This document shows, piece by piece, positions 32,757 to 45,366 of a stretch of DNA of 64,000 bases. Within the stretch, counting starts at the first letter, position 1; every line of letters starts with the position of its first letter. The notes beneath the pieces were generated by a model. It was given only the letters and a program-made list of their open reading frames with translations, had not been told where the DNA came from and did no database searches. The stretch comes from Sarcomyxa edulis (lineage: Eukaryota; Basidiomycota; Agaricomycetes; Agaricales; Mycenaceae). The DNA lies in contig QUOL01000010.1 in the NCBI GenBank assembly GCA_009761415.1, positions 930,001-994,000 on the forward strand, in the 5' to 3' direction. Position numbers and translations under genes: made by a program.

Positions 32757-35603
32757 ATGAACGGAGTCACTCAAGACGAAAAGAGCGAGAAAGCCACCTC
32801 TATCAGTGGTGTCAGCGTTCATGCTGCCAACACCCTGGAGCACGGAGAGTATCCAGCTGTACACCTTCTAACAGAACAAGAGAATCGACGTATCAGATGG
32901 AAGATCGGTAAGAAGCTTCAATAATTTTTCTTCGAGTCGGGCCGTTGATCCTCGTGTTTTTAGATCTTGTTGTACTGCCTTGCATCGTGATTAGTATGAC
33001 TCTCGCATTCCTGGACAAGGTAGGACGCATTATCATTATTTACCTATAAACGTCTCACCCGTCCGATCAGAACGCCCTGTCTTATGCCGCTGTCTGGGGA
33101 ATACGGTATACTCTACTAATGTTGGCATGCAAAGCATCTATTTACCTGATCTCCACAGTGCCGATACCCATCTTGTTGGCCAGGAGTAAGTATCCTGTCA
33201 TCAAATGATCCATTTTCACCGCTGATTTTTTTTGCTAGATACTCGTGAGCCGAGATAGTATCCAGTCCAATCAAGAACGTACTGACCTGATGAATACTAG
33301 CTGGGTCGCTTCCGTGTTTTACTTCGGTGAGTCTCACATCGTAGGGTCAGTCGATATATTCGTACTCACCGGTGTCTGTTATAGGCTACCTCGCAATGGA
33401 ATTCCCGACATTATATATTCTACGAAAAGTACCAATAGGAAAATACATCGGATGCTTGGTATGATCGTCTTTCTTTGTGACCCTCCAAAATGCTAATTAC
33501 TATCCCAGGTCGCAGTATGGGGCGCTGTCATTCTCTGCATGGCCGCTACCAAGAACTACGCGGGATTGGTTGCAGTTCGAGTGGTAATGGGGATCCTCGA
33601 AGCCGGTTTGCTGCCTGCCTTCATGATCCTCAATTCGATGTGAGATCATCCCTCTGTCAATTTTCATGCTCTTGGCTCATCATTGCATCTTGCTCCTCTC
33701 TTTTTAAGGTGGTGGCGCAAAGAAGAACAACCACTGCGTACCGCGCTGTGGTTCAATACCTTCGCAGGTTAGCGGTGTCCTCTTCATCTGGGAAACTATC
33801 ATGCTGACCTCTATTTACCAGGCGTTTTCGGGGGTATTCGTAAGTTTGGGTTCTCGTTTCGGATGGGATGCCATTGTTGACATTGTCGCTAGTGTCCTAC
33901 GCCATTGGCACCACGGTCCACGGAAGCCTTGCGATCTGGAAATACATTTTCCTGATCTATGGGTGAGTTTGCGTCCGGCAACCCACCATGTCCTGTTACT
34001 AATCACCATCAAACAGAGCAATCACGATATTCGTAAGTTTGACGGTCTCTCATATGCAACCCCAATCAATTAAACCATATATTGCAGGTCGGGATTGTCA
34101 TCTTCTTCGTTCTCCCAGATACCCCGTCGCAAGCATGGTTCCTGAGTCCCCATGAACGTAATATTGTCCACCTACGCACGGTCGAAAATCAAACTGGAGC
34201 GGACACGAAGTCGAAAGACATCGATTGGTATCAAATCCTCGAAGGTTAGTCTGTAAACAATCATCTCTCTGGTTCCTTACTCATCTCAAATGACAGCTGT
34301 GAAAAGTCCGATGTATTGGACGCTGATGGTATTGGCCATAGCACAACCCATTACAAACGCTGGAGTGTCCAACGTATGTCAAACCGTATGTTAATCCTTC
34401 GCATTTTGATGGCTCAATACTCGATATAGTTCAATCCCTTGATCTTGAGTCAATTTGGATATTCAACCGCCAAAACTACGTTGATGGCCACGCCTCAAGC
34501 GGTATGCCTTGTCTTCGTTGCTCTGCTCTCAACATGTCCTGATTGTATAATCAGGCCGTAGCCATGGGTGGCCAGCTCTCACTAACATTCCTGGCCCTCA
34601 AGATCAAAAACATCCGATCGTGAGTGCAATGATCTGTTTCTGAAGGGTTTTCTCGAGTGCTGAGCCTTGATTCAGTATTCTCTGGGTGTTTTCAACCTTA
34701 CCCGCCCTTATTGGAGCTATCCTTCTACACGGTAAGCTCCTTTAGAGTATTGATAGCGTCGATATTGACGATCTCCTCATAGTCCTAGATCCTGTAACCC
34801 AACGAAGTGGATGTTTAGCCGGAATATATCTGATGGGGTACGTGTGATTAGTATGTTTTTCATGCATCCAAAATCTGACTTCGTCCTGTAGATTCTACAA
34901 CTGTGGATGGGTCTTCGCAGTATCTCTTGCCAGTGAGTCTACTGTCATATATCCGATTCTTTGACACATTGACGTATACCTCTTTACAGCGAGTAACACT
35001 GCAGGTACAAGTAAGAAGGCCTTCGTTACCATTTCCTTTGGCATTGCTGTGCGTACCCGTGTTTTGTTGTCAATGCAGAGACGTTAATTGATTTTGACGT
35101 GATCTCTAGTATGCTGGTGGGTATATTCCTTGTACCTTGTGTGACTAGACCCATACTGATTTCGATTCGTTGCAGTTGGAAATCTCGTTGGCCCACAATT
35201 CTTCCTGAACAGTCAATCACCCGTTTATGAGACTGGTGTAAGTTTCTGTCAAAATTCTCTCCCATTTCTTTTCGCTTAATTCATCATACAGATCCTTGCC
35301 ATGCTGATATGCTTCGCGATCATGGGAGGAAGCGGTATTGTCTACGGATCACTCTGTGTGGCAGAGAACCGACGGAGAGTGAGTGTTTCCCTCGAGAATA
35401 TCATTTCGAGAGACTGACGGCCTATTTTATCTCCAGGACCGGAAAGGCACTGCTACTGTCGAGCGTGTGTTGGCCACTGGCGAGAAAATAGACAACAATT
35501 CGGCTGATCTGACAGACGGGCAAAACGAACTTTGTAAGTTGTTCCGTGTATCGTCTCGAATCCTGCTAACTCTTCGACGTTCCCAGTCCGATATTCGTAC
35601 TAG
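32757..35603 (+). CDS. MFS permease, Dal5-like (anion:cation symporter family)
   Basis: A plasma-membrane transporter like yeast allantoate permease Dal5 and relatives for vitamins and organic anions. The chain starts at 32757 with a cytosolic tail (MNGVTQDEKSEK) and TEQENRRIRWKIDLVVLP before helix 1. The family signature DKNALSYAAVWG, YLAMEFPTLYILRKVPIGKYIG, RVVMGILEAGLLPAFMI and WWRKEEQPLRTALWF are all visible, as is FFVLPDTPSQAWFLSPHER ahead of the central loop. The second half contains LGGQLS-like, AGIYLMGFYNCGWV and GNLVGPQFF segments and ends after ENRRRDRKG. The gene needs more than ten short introns; the last junction gives LFRYSY and stop at 35601-35603. The substrate cannot be told from sequence. 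Confidence 0.9.
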
Positions 35604-35804
35604 GACGTACATTCGGAGTCTTTACATGTACTTTTACTTAAATAAATTATACTTTATAATCTCGGAAGAAGCAACTTTGTAGGCGCTGTTTGGCAAGGAC
35701 GTGTGGAATAAATGTGTTCGATCAGTAACACGTCAACAACTTTCGAAACTGATTTACTGTAAAGACCCGACTTGGACTCGACCGTGATCGTAATCACTTC
35801 CTCC

Positions 35805-38800
35805 ATGTATCCGCCGAACCATGTCTCACAGACACGCAGGACGGTCTCTCATAAACATGTCTTGTATTCGGAAATATTGTCTGTCACTTCAATTATGCGC
35901 AAAAACTCTCGATGGGCTTCCGCGACATATTTCATGAATACAAGAGATTCCGCTCTCGGTGGTAATCTCGGTCTCAGAATATCGAGTCCATCACATCAAT
36001 CCCAACTATCTGGGAGAGGAAGCAGAGAGGCGGATCTGATGTCTGGGTTCCAGGAGCTCAAAAGAATCGTCAGAGATGTGGAAAGTACGTGTCGCGAACG
36101 TGTTAACGGCCGGTGCTTTCTAAACTGATCGCGTCTATACTATACCAGATATCCAGGACATCCCGTTGCCTACCCTTCTCTCGCCTTTCTTTGCAATGAT
36201 TCGATCACCGCTCTCTACGGGCCCCATCACGTCCGCCGCACTGTCATCGTTGCACAGTTTCTTCGTCTGTGGTCTTATTTCAGAAAACTCTCTATCTCTC
36301 GACAATGCGCTATTCGAGCTCAGCAGCACGGTATCAAATTGTAAATTTGAAGCGAGTGACTCTTCGGGAGACGAAGTCGTCCTTCTCAAAATCATGACCG
36401 TGATTCAAGATTGTTTGTGTGGAAGTGTGGGAAGTATCCTGGGAGATATAGAAGTATGCGAAATGCTCGAAACAGTGTTAACCACTTGTTGCCAAATGCG
36501 CCTCAGCGGTAAGCTCTCGTCTCGAACAGGCTGCAAGTTAGCACTGACAAAGTGGAACAGAGATCTTGCGGCGCTTTGCCGAGAATACCATGCACGCACT
36601 AGTAAGGACGGTCTTCTCGCGTTTACATACCCTGGACCCTGCCGTTGAAGAGGCTAAACTCCAAGCTTCCGAAGAAGACACTCCAGACAGTGCCATCACA
36701 ATGACAGTATCTACGCAAAATGTTCCAACAGAGGATGAACCCTCTGAATTGCACGTTGACGTTGACTCCGAGATACAAGACCCTACTACACCAATCCCAT
36801 CTGACGAACCCCCGTCACCAGTCAACACGCAAAGATCTGAATGTAAGTCACTTGGTTCCTGGGTGAAAGATGATATTGACTACGTATTCTATCGTAGTCG
36901 GTCTTCCTTCTATCTTGGAACTCCTTCGTGTCCTCATCAACGTTTTGGACCCAAACGATCAGCAACACACCGATTCTACCAGACTGATAGCGCTCGGTAT
37001 CCTCAATGCGGCATTCGAAGAAGCTGGTCCTCGGATTGCCGACTTTCCTTCACTGGAAGCCCTAGTCCTGGACCCCGGCTGCAAATTCCTATTCCAACTG
37101 GCCCGATCGGAGAATAGTCAAGTCCTACATTCGGCCCTCCGGACGATATCGACAGTATTCGAAACGATGCGCAAACATTTGAAACTGCAACAAGAGCTGT
37201 TTTTGGCCTTCACTATAGACCGTCTCGCACCTCCCATGCCACCCAAAGGTTCTATTAAGAAAGGATACTCTGGATCACCTCGGCCGGGCACTCCATTAAC
37301 TCCGAGTTTGGGTTCAAGTCCAGGCGACCATGACGGCAATTCGGAAAAGGGAACTTCGACTCCTCCTCGCGTTCTGGTGGCCCCGGCGCGTGGAGAAACT
37401 CGCGATTTGATACTCGAGACTTTGAGCCAGATTTCTCGACATCCTAGCTTCATGGTCGATTTATACATAAATTACGACTGTGATATCAACTGCGAGAATT
37501 TGTTCGAGCGACTTATAGATTTCCTGACAAAGGTAGAATCCGCCTCCTCCTTGAAGAGTGTTTCTCACACACATTGCAGGCGGTCTATTCTTCACATTAT
37601 TCTGGAGGACTGGACGCTCAGCAGCAGAACGCTCAATATCTGTGTCTCGATCTTCTATTAGCATTTGTGAACGATATGGCAACACGAGCTGAGGGTGTTT
37701 GTAATCCTAATATTGCTACAATACCGGTCATATCTAATTCATCGTTTACTCTTAGACATCCCAGCCTTGGCCCTCAGTGAGTCGGTTTCATGCACCATAT
37801 ATATCGACATTGCTGATAACTCCCTGTCAAGGATTTCCCTGTGCCTGATTCTCTCATGCATACAAAATCTCGGAAGAAACTGATTCTGACAGCAGCCGCG
37901 CGATTCAATGCAAAACCGAAAACCGGTGTGGTCTTTTTGGAAGAGTCCAAACTAATATATTCCGACTTACCGCCAGGAATGTCTCGGGCGGAGAGTCTTG
38001 CGTCGTTTTTGAAAGGATGTACGCGGCTTGATAAACGTCTACTGGGTGACTTTATCTCAAAACCGGAGAACTTGGACGTCTTGACGGCCTTCATCGGTTT
38101 GTTCGATTTTAAGGACGTAAGCGTCATCTTCGATTTATTGCTCTTTCGACTCGATTTTTTATTGTATAATCCCTAGAAACCGATGGCAGATGCGATGCGA
38201 GAACTTTTGGAGACATTCAGACTTCCCGGAGAATCGCAACAAATAGCTCGGATTACGGAGACCTTTGCCAAAATCTACTTTGCATCTGAACCTGGTGAGT
38301 CAGAATCTGAACCATGCGTGTTCTCTTCTTATGCATCCTTTTTAGCCGAGATAAAGAGTGAAGATGCGGTCTATGTATTGGCGTATTCTATTATTATGCT
38401 GAATACTGACCTGCATAATCCTATGGTTCGAGTAAGCAGGCCACTTTTTGCCCGAAACCTGAACACGATTCTGACCTACTGATAGAAAAGGATGTCGATT
38501 GAAGATTATCAAAAGAATTTGAGAGGTGTCAATAATGGGTCGGACTTCTCTACTGAATATTTGGTACGTTCGAGTCTTTCTTGCTATCAAATTCCTTGCT
38601 CAAACCGGATCAGCAAAATGTATATGACTCTATTCGCAAACGAGAAATCATCATGCCTGAAGAGCACACGGGTCAATTGGGTTTCGAATACGCTTGGAAG
38701 GAACTACTTGCTCGGTCGCGGCAAGCTGGTATGCAGCTTCAGCATTCCCACTATGACTCAGCTAATAGTCTTCCAGGAGATCTCATGATCTGCAATTCGG

Positions 38801-41319
38801 CACTATTCGATGTCGACATGTTCAAATCTGTCTGGAGACCTGTCATCTCCGCCATAGCCTATGCGTTCATCAGCTTTGATGACGATTACATCATTCAACG
38901 AGCTATCGCTGGGTTCCGGCAGTGCGCCACACTAGCAGGCCACTTCAACTTACCCGATGTCTTCGATTTCGTGGTCATTTCCCTCTCGCAGGCCACAAGT
39001 CTGATATCCGACTCTCTTCCAACTCAAGTCCCTAATTTCCCCGTTGTCGATGTAGAGGGCCAGTCGGTCACAGTGTCCAATCTTTCCGTCAAGTTTGGTA
39101 CCAATTTCAAAGGGCAACTGGCTGCCGTGGTATTGTTCAATATTGTCAACGGTAACGGGAATGCTTTGCGTGAGGGCTGGACACAGGTCAGTCACTTGAT
39201 GTCATTGTACAATTATTCGTACTCACTTCGTGTATGTAGATTTTCGAGATGTTCCAGAACCTATTCTTTCATTCACTTCTCCCAACGCGGATGTTGCAAA
39301 TGGAGGACTTCCTTGGGGGCGTGTCGATGATTCCTCTACGAGGAAGTCAGTCTTCTCGCCCTAGCGCCAGAAGCGATGGTGGCTTACTATCGGCACTGTC
39401 ATCGTATCTGATGACGCCTTATGCAAATTCCGATACATTCATTCCTGATGCCACCGACGTCGACGTTGAAAACACTCTCTGCACCATCGACTGTATAACC
39501 TCATGCCGTCTGGATGAGCTGTACACACAGATTATGTGAGTTGGGAGCATTTGTCAATTCTCACTGCATATGCTTAAAGACGTGAACTCAGGCAACTTGA
39601 TCTCGAGGCTCTTGTCGCAGCTGTTCGTGCTCTTGAGGCACTTGCGCACGAACGGACGGTTGCGAGATTGAAGCAAGGATCAGACGACGGTAGTTCTGTG
39701 GATGTGGATACGTATTCCCTCCCGTACGATCCAGCATCCGTCTTCCTTCTCGAAACCATGGTCAGCATCGCGTGTCAGACACCTCAATATATCGAAGAAC
39801 TCTGGTATGTCTTTCGACGTTGTGTGCATGGGTCTCAATCTTACCAGAGAGACAGGCCTATCGTATTTGAACATCTCTCGGCACTGCTTTCCACATCTAC
39901 ACAATATAGTGTTCTTCTCATCGAGCGCGCTGTTGTTGGACTGTTACGGCTATGTTTGATAGTCGCACAGAAGGTAAACACACCCTATTTCATCATTTCT
40001 ACCTGGCTAATGTGTACTACTGTCATTGTAGCCATCCCTGAGAGATCAGATATACGTTTCCTTCGATCTTCTTTCGGGTTTGCCGTCTTCGGTCACAAAC
40101 TCGGTTGCCGAACAAGTCGTAGCCGGTCTCATCATGATCGTCCATAAACATCGAGATATCATCAGGTGAATAGACCGGTCGCTGCACATCAAACCAGACT
40201 GACTTGACCGCATCAGGTCTCAAACGGAATGGAACCTAGTATTCGCCCTCATACGGTCAACAATATCACATCCAGAGGCCGCCCGTTTATCCTTTGATCT
40301 AGTCACATCGTTGGCGTCCGAAGGTCCCGAAGAACTCGTTACGGTAGATAACTTCTCAGGTCTTACCACGTTGTTGGAAGACTTCGCCACAGTGGCAGGG
40401 AACGTGACAGAACGTCAACAGCACCAGGGGCGTCGCAGCCAGCCTCTGACTTCGTCAACGTATGTTTGTCACGATCTTCAATAATTCTGACGTTACTGAC
40501 TTGCTCTTCATGCTAGTTCCCCGTCAGTAGACAGAGGTCGAAAAGCTATTGACTTGCTGTTCAATCTGAGAAGATTCATTTCCCCTTTGATGGAGTCGTC
40601 CCATATGCAACGAGACCATGGTATGCATATCATATGACTCAATTCCTCCAGGATACTAATGATAGCGGTTTAGCCTGGCGTCAACTTTGTATGCCACTAT
40701 TGATGTCTCTCAGCAGACAGTCTACCAATGCGGCTCGTGAGATTCGTCACACTTCTATCACCCAGCTGCAACGAATGCTCCTTGGGCCACATACCCTATT
40801 TGATGAGGCGAACCATCACCAGATTGAAGAGATCTTCAATCGCGTCGTGTTCCCACTGCTAGATGAATTACTGAAACCACAAGTGCTTCACCGGGATCCT
40901 CAAGGCATACCCGAGACACGGTTACGAGCATCTGCTCTCCTGTGTAGAGCGTTCATGCAATTCGAAGTACGCGAAAGCCAGGCGAAAATCGATATCAGAG
41001 TACTGTGGATACAAATTCTGGACCTACTTGATCGTCTAATGAACATAGACAAAGCTGATCAGCTGGTGCGTCCATTCCCCTATCCCTGTTTTGATCCAGT
41101 GCATTGAGTTTCTGCATCATCCAGTACGAGGCCGTTCCAGAATCACTCAAAAACGTGGTCCTAGTCATGAACGCTGCAGGAATTCTAGTTCCGCCCTCTT
41201 CGGATGATAAACGAGACGAACAGCAGCAAACATTATGGACAGCAACACAGGAACGGATGGAGCGCTTCCTGCCCGGGTTCCTTGCCGACGTTATACCACC
41301 ACCGATTGAAGAATCATGA
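35805..41319 (+). CDS. GEA1: Arf guanine-nucleotide exchange factor Gea/GBF1
   Basis: A large Sec7-family GEF that activates Arf1 at the cis-Golgi for COPI coat formation. The start at 35805 is the first ATG of the exon encoding EILSVTSIMRKNSRWAS, the GBF1-type N-terminal DCB start. DCB/HUS regions continue with TGPITSAALSSLHSFF, DEVVLLKIMTVIQDCL and CCQMRLSEILRRFAENTMHALV. An acidic Pro/Ser linker follows, then SSHYSGGLDAQQQNAQYLCLD. The Sec7 domain (about 37840-38800) has FNAKPKTGVVFLEE, FRLPGESQQIARITETFA with the catalytic glutamate, LAYSIIMLNTDLHNP and KNLRGVNNGSDF. HDS regions extend to the stop at 41319 (IPPPIEES). Roughly 15 short introns are needed. No lesions were found in joined exons. 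Confidence 0.93.
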
Positions 41320-41578
41320 TACTTGCTAGCTTTCGATTTGTACAATATTAAATAATACGCCGACAGAACATATATCTATTCAGATTGATACAAACCCTCG
41401 CTAGACAGTCTAGAACCTCATTGACTCAAGCAGAGGATGAAAATTGTCTTGTGGGCGTCTGTAGGTCCCTTCGAGGAGGCCGTCACGGTCACAGTTCTCC
41501 AAGTTCCTCTTCAAGTCGTCGTGTGCTCCGAGTCGGTGTTCACTGTTTACCATCGCGCCACTATCCATAGTGTTATCC

Positions 41579-43218
41579 ATGTCTGCATCCGCCAACGACG
41601 CCTCTAATTTTCTCATAGCTGAAGCGCAACTTATCCTCGACGAAGTGTGTTCTCAACCTTCGAGTCGTCCAGTACTTGGCTAAACGGCACGCGTTGGTAA
41701 GGCACGAAAACAAAAATCAGAACGAATCAAACACCTTGGATCGCCAATTCAACTCTCTGGAAAGGCGTTGTCGATACAGATCCGAGATGGGAACGCGTGG
41801 ATTGCAGAGAATACGGCTGTGGCTAGGAAGATTGACTTAGAGGTAAGCGCCATCGTCCTCCCCTTCGCCGCTCCAGTGTGAACAATCATGTTTATAGAGT
41901 GGGAAGACTCTTCAGCTATACCGGGGACACACCGGACCAGTGACCACGCTCGCATTTTGCGACAAGGTAACTGGGTCGGGAGATAGCAAGATTTTGATCA
42001 CAGGTTCTTGGGACCAGGTGGGCAAGGCTTCTCTCATAGTGTTTCCTTCCTCATAACGCCATATAAACAAGACAATCAAACTCTGGGATACGGATGTACG
42101 TGAATTTGTGCTCCAAAGACTTACGACCAACTAAGAATCATTCTCAGACGAAAGAAGTCATCTCTTCAACCGAAGCTCATTCAGACTTTGTGAAGAGTCT
42201 CTTTGTAATCCCATCTCTTAATCTCTTAGTTTCCGGAGGATCCGACAAAATTGTCAGATTCTGGCAAGTTTGTATTTCCACCCATGACTGTTCATGATCT
42301 GACAGATACTTCGCAGGGATCTGTCTACGGCGACCGAACGGAAGCCCCTTGTATCGATAGGCTCTATATCATCACATACACGACCGGTTGAGTGTCTTGA
42401 TGGACGAGCTACCTCCTCTACTAGCGCTGTTCTATATACTGCAGATACAATGGGCATAATCAAGGTCTGGGACCTCCTCAAAGATGCAACTGGTCGTTGG
42501 AGGAGTACGCTCAAGGAAGAACTCACGCACCACCGCACGCGTATCAATGAGATGTTATGCGGTAACGGTCAGCTCTGGACAGGTACGCGCACATCCTTCA
42601 TCGTTTTCACGCGCGCGGTCTCATCGTGCCCCGAATTATCTTTCAGCCTCTTCTGACGACACAGTCCAAGTACTTCCAGATCCATCCTCTTCCACACCCT
42701 CTGAATCACAACTTCTCAAGCCTGCTCCTCCTATCACCCATCCAGTAGCTGTCCGATCTGTGCTTCCCCTCCTGCTAACTGACCTCGCTGAACCTTATAT
42801 TATCACTGGTGCTGGAGACATCATCCGTATATATGATGTTTCATCTCCAGAAGACCCCGAGCTTGTAGGCGAGGTTGACGCACATTGGCACGACGTGACT
42901 GCGATCCGATTATGGATTCGAAAGTCTGTTGGTGTTGATGGGAAGACGAGGATCGAGCCCTGGATCATCAGTACGAGTTTAGACAGTACAATTCGGAAGT
43001 GGCGGCTTAGTGGTGAGTGCTTCTTGAATTAGGAGAGCCTAGTAATCAAAGTTGATGTCGGTCGTTCACCAATTCCAGATCTTCTGAATCCGTCGCCTGT
43101 GGTTCCACCAGTCAAGGTCGAAGAAATAGCTCCGATTCCAATAGTCAAGAAGTCCACAGAATTCGAGATGACTGAGGAAGAAGAACGCGAACTTGCAGAA
43201 CTATTGGACTCTGACTAG
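41579..43218 (+). CDS. WD40-repeat protein
   Basis: The product is a beta-propeller scaffold of uncertain partner. A start at 41579 gives MSASANDASNFLIAEAQ; an intron with GTGTGT donor (from about 41645) and an acceptor before GCACGAAAAC joins it to ARKQKSERIKHLGSPIQLSG. WD blades follow: LYRGHTGPVTTLAFC..LITGSWDQTIKLWD, EAHSDFVKSLFV..LLVSGGSDKIVRFWD, VLYTADTMGIIKVWDL, and near the end VDAHWHDVTAIRL..ISTSLDSTIRKWRL. An insertion after blade 4 carries Ser/Pro-rich sequence. The C-terminus is acidic (MTEEEERELAELLDSD). Seven blades are likely, but divergent ones are hard to count. It follows the Gea gene by about 260 bp and converges with the DUF3445 gene. Confidence 0.83.
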
Positions 43219-43292
43219 AGTCCCAAGATACGATTGTAATATGACCATTCTTGTTCTTAGCTGAATACACATTTTACCCAGACGACATCTCT

Positions 43293-44568
43293 CTATTTAG
43301 AGTTCCAGCCCGGAAAATATGGATCCTCATCAAGCGACCTTACCTTCCACCCTTTCGGCACCCACCCCTTCTCCTCTTGTTCCCGTGCCCACACATCTAA
43401 TGCGGGAAGCGCTATATGTTCGATATGATATGTCCCTTTATATTTCAACAACGACTCTTTACCCTCCCTCAATATCTTCGCCACGAGTTTCGGAATATAG
43501 GGCTCGTTCCTAAACTCTGTGATCGGCGTGAACAGGGCTTTGAAATTGAACACAATCGCTCGGGATCGTGGTAAGCGCCTGAGGGTCTGCCAATCTACCC
43601 TCAGGTAGATATCGTCGATGCTGATGTCGGCTCGTTGCATTTCTCGTAGGTTCCATTCTGGGTCTTCGCTTTGTAGGAAGAGTGGTTGACCGACTTCTAA
43701 CCCCCACGAGCCTCGCTGGATCGGTTTATCGCTAGGCATCTTGGAGAAATATCTAATCGCGACGTAAGTCCTTCAACATCTCTACTGTCATGGACGATGC
43801 AGACTTACCTGTCCATGGAAAATTGCATCTTCTCCTTGTAGTCTGGAACAGGCTCGTGAATCTCATGCAAGGGCTTTCCGATCTTCGTTGCCACGTTCCA
43901 ACCCACTGCAGAACAAGAAACGCCTGCTCGCATCACATAGAACCCCATCTTCTCGTCCTTTAGTGTGATGAGGAAATCCTCCGGTACGTTCTTCAAAAGG
44001 AACACAAGCGGGTGGATGGTTGCAAGATCGAACCGAGTGCCGAGGATATAGTTCTTGAAGACCTTCGCTCTGGGGTCGAAGTGGAATTGATTAGGATACC
44101 GTGCACAGAGGAACTGGATAACCATCTCCATCAACTCTGTGCATGCTAGCTCGCTTCCCGGAAGATAGTCGATGACTTTCTTTCCGTGCTTGGCATAAAG
44201 CTGCACTCTTTGCGCGATGCGTTCACGGTACGTCGACTCGAGTTCAAGCCACCAGTCCGGTTCCATCTTCTTCAAGGCTGGGCAGATAACAATCAGTTAC
44301 ACTCGATAAATCGACCTCGAGAGAAGGACGTACACATATTCTGGTGATACTCCCAGCGGAATGGACGGTAAGGCCTTGCTTTGGCTCTGTCTATATCGAA
44401 GTCTGGTAGTGGTTTGGGTGCAGGGACGCCGGACAACTCGAAATAATCGTATTGCCATCCAGGACGAAAGTGTCTGAAGATGGTCTTCGCGTTTCCGAGC
44501 AAAAAATAGGCTGTAAGTGCACAAAGGGCTCCTAAGAAGACGTATACGTCGATCCTGTCACCGTTCAT
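43293..44568 (-). CDS. DUF3445 protein (HODM-like, PF11927)
   Basis: The start at 44568 gives MNGDRIDVYVFLGALCALTAYFLLG, an N-terminal membrane anchor. The next exons read WQYDYFELSGVPAPKPLPDF and then PDWWLELESTYRERIAQRV, YLPGSELACTELMEMVIQFL, GTRFDLATIHPLVFLLKN and EDFLITLKDE, followed by PVPDYKEKMQFSMDR, SWGLEVGQPLF and LRVDWQTLRRLPRSRAIVF. These are the conserved boxes of DUF3445, whose bacterial relative is the haem-dependent oxidative N-demethylase alpha subunit. Fungal members are usually membrane-anchored like this one and mostly uncharacterised, so a demethylase role is only suggested. The last exon ends YFPGWNSK at 43293. It converges with the WD40 gene, 74 bp apart. Confidence 0.85.
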
Positions 44569-45366
44569 GCTGAGGTTAGGCGTAAAGTTACGATCTTGGA
44601 GGGATATCGATTGCAAGATTGAAGTAGGTTCTCGTCTTCTTTATTATGTAGGTGAGCCTTATCATTCTTATGAATTTCATACTTATCCCATGTACCGAGA
44701 AGAATCTCATGACCTTGACTTCTCAAGATTCCTGTCTGCCCCTGTGGTCTATGCAGACTTGCACATGTATTCGGAATGTGTACTCGCGAAACAGTGAGCA
44801 TGCATACACAACGAAAGGCGTCGGCACGAACTTGAAGGTCTGCCCTCTACTGCTGGTCTTTCACAAGGAATAGATAGTGCACAGACCATTCAAGTCGACA
44901 GTGAGAGAACCCGTGTTTGAAAATGCTAATCTCTTCACGCTCATTGGGCCTAGATTAGCCAGAAGCCCAAGTGCATCATAAATTCGAGGCAGAAGCAAGG
45001 ACATAAAGATATCAATCCAGCAACAAGTATAATACATCCACAAAGACTCACAAAACCGACTAAGCACGGCGGCCTCTCCGAGCCTGTTCGACGTCTCCCG
45101 CCCGTAGGTCTTAGAGCGGAGGATTCGGCATCCAATCGGAGTCCTTAAGGGCATTCCGCTCGTGCCCTCGGGAGAACATCTATGAAGGGTGTTCTGAGAA
45201 GACACTCCATAGTCAGAGGGCCGAGGCCCGCTTCTGACAATGCGTATCTTGCTGTGATGAGATTGTTCATTCAGTATATCAGAAACGCATGCAGCGTCGA
45301 AGCAGCTTACAGAGAAATCCAAGGACAAGCGAGATAACAAGTAGAACGCGAGTTTGATAACGGATA
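44569..45366. other. Intergenic, contains a structured segment
   Basis: About 800 bp between DUF3445 and BUD13 genes, both on the minus strand. A 175-residue minus-strand open frame here lacks any protein-like pattern. The hairpin-rich part at 45061-45240 is listed separately. Confidence 0.5.
45061..45240. ncRNA. Candidate structured RNA, strand and class unknown
   Basis: This GC-rich stretch contains a series of strong inverted repeats. AGGGCA (45148-45153) pairs with TGCCCT (45163-45168) around a 9-nt loop; that loop holds TCCGCTC (45155-45161), a perfect complement of GAGCGGA (45114-45120), which would make a pseudoknot or an alternative fold. CTATG..GGGTGT (45180-45192) pairs with ACACTCCATAG (45202-45212) with an AA bulge. 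GTCAGA (45212-45217) pairs with TCTGAC (45233-45238), enclosing GGGC/GCCC. Such dense pairing suggests a functional RNA, but I could not match it to 5S, U1-U6, SRP, RNase P/MRP or telomerase RNA by motif. It might also be a regulatory element of the BUD13 3' region. Confidence 0.4.
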
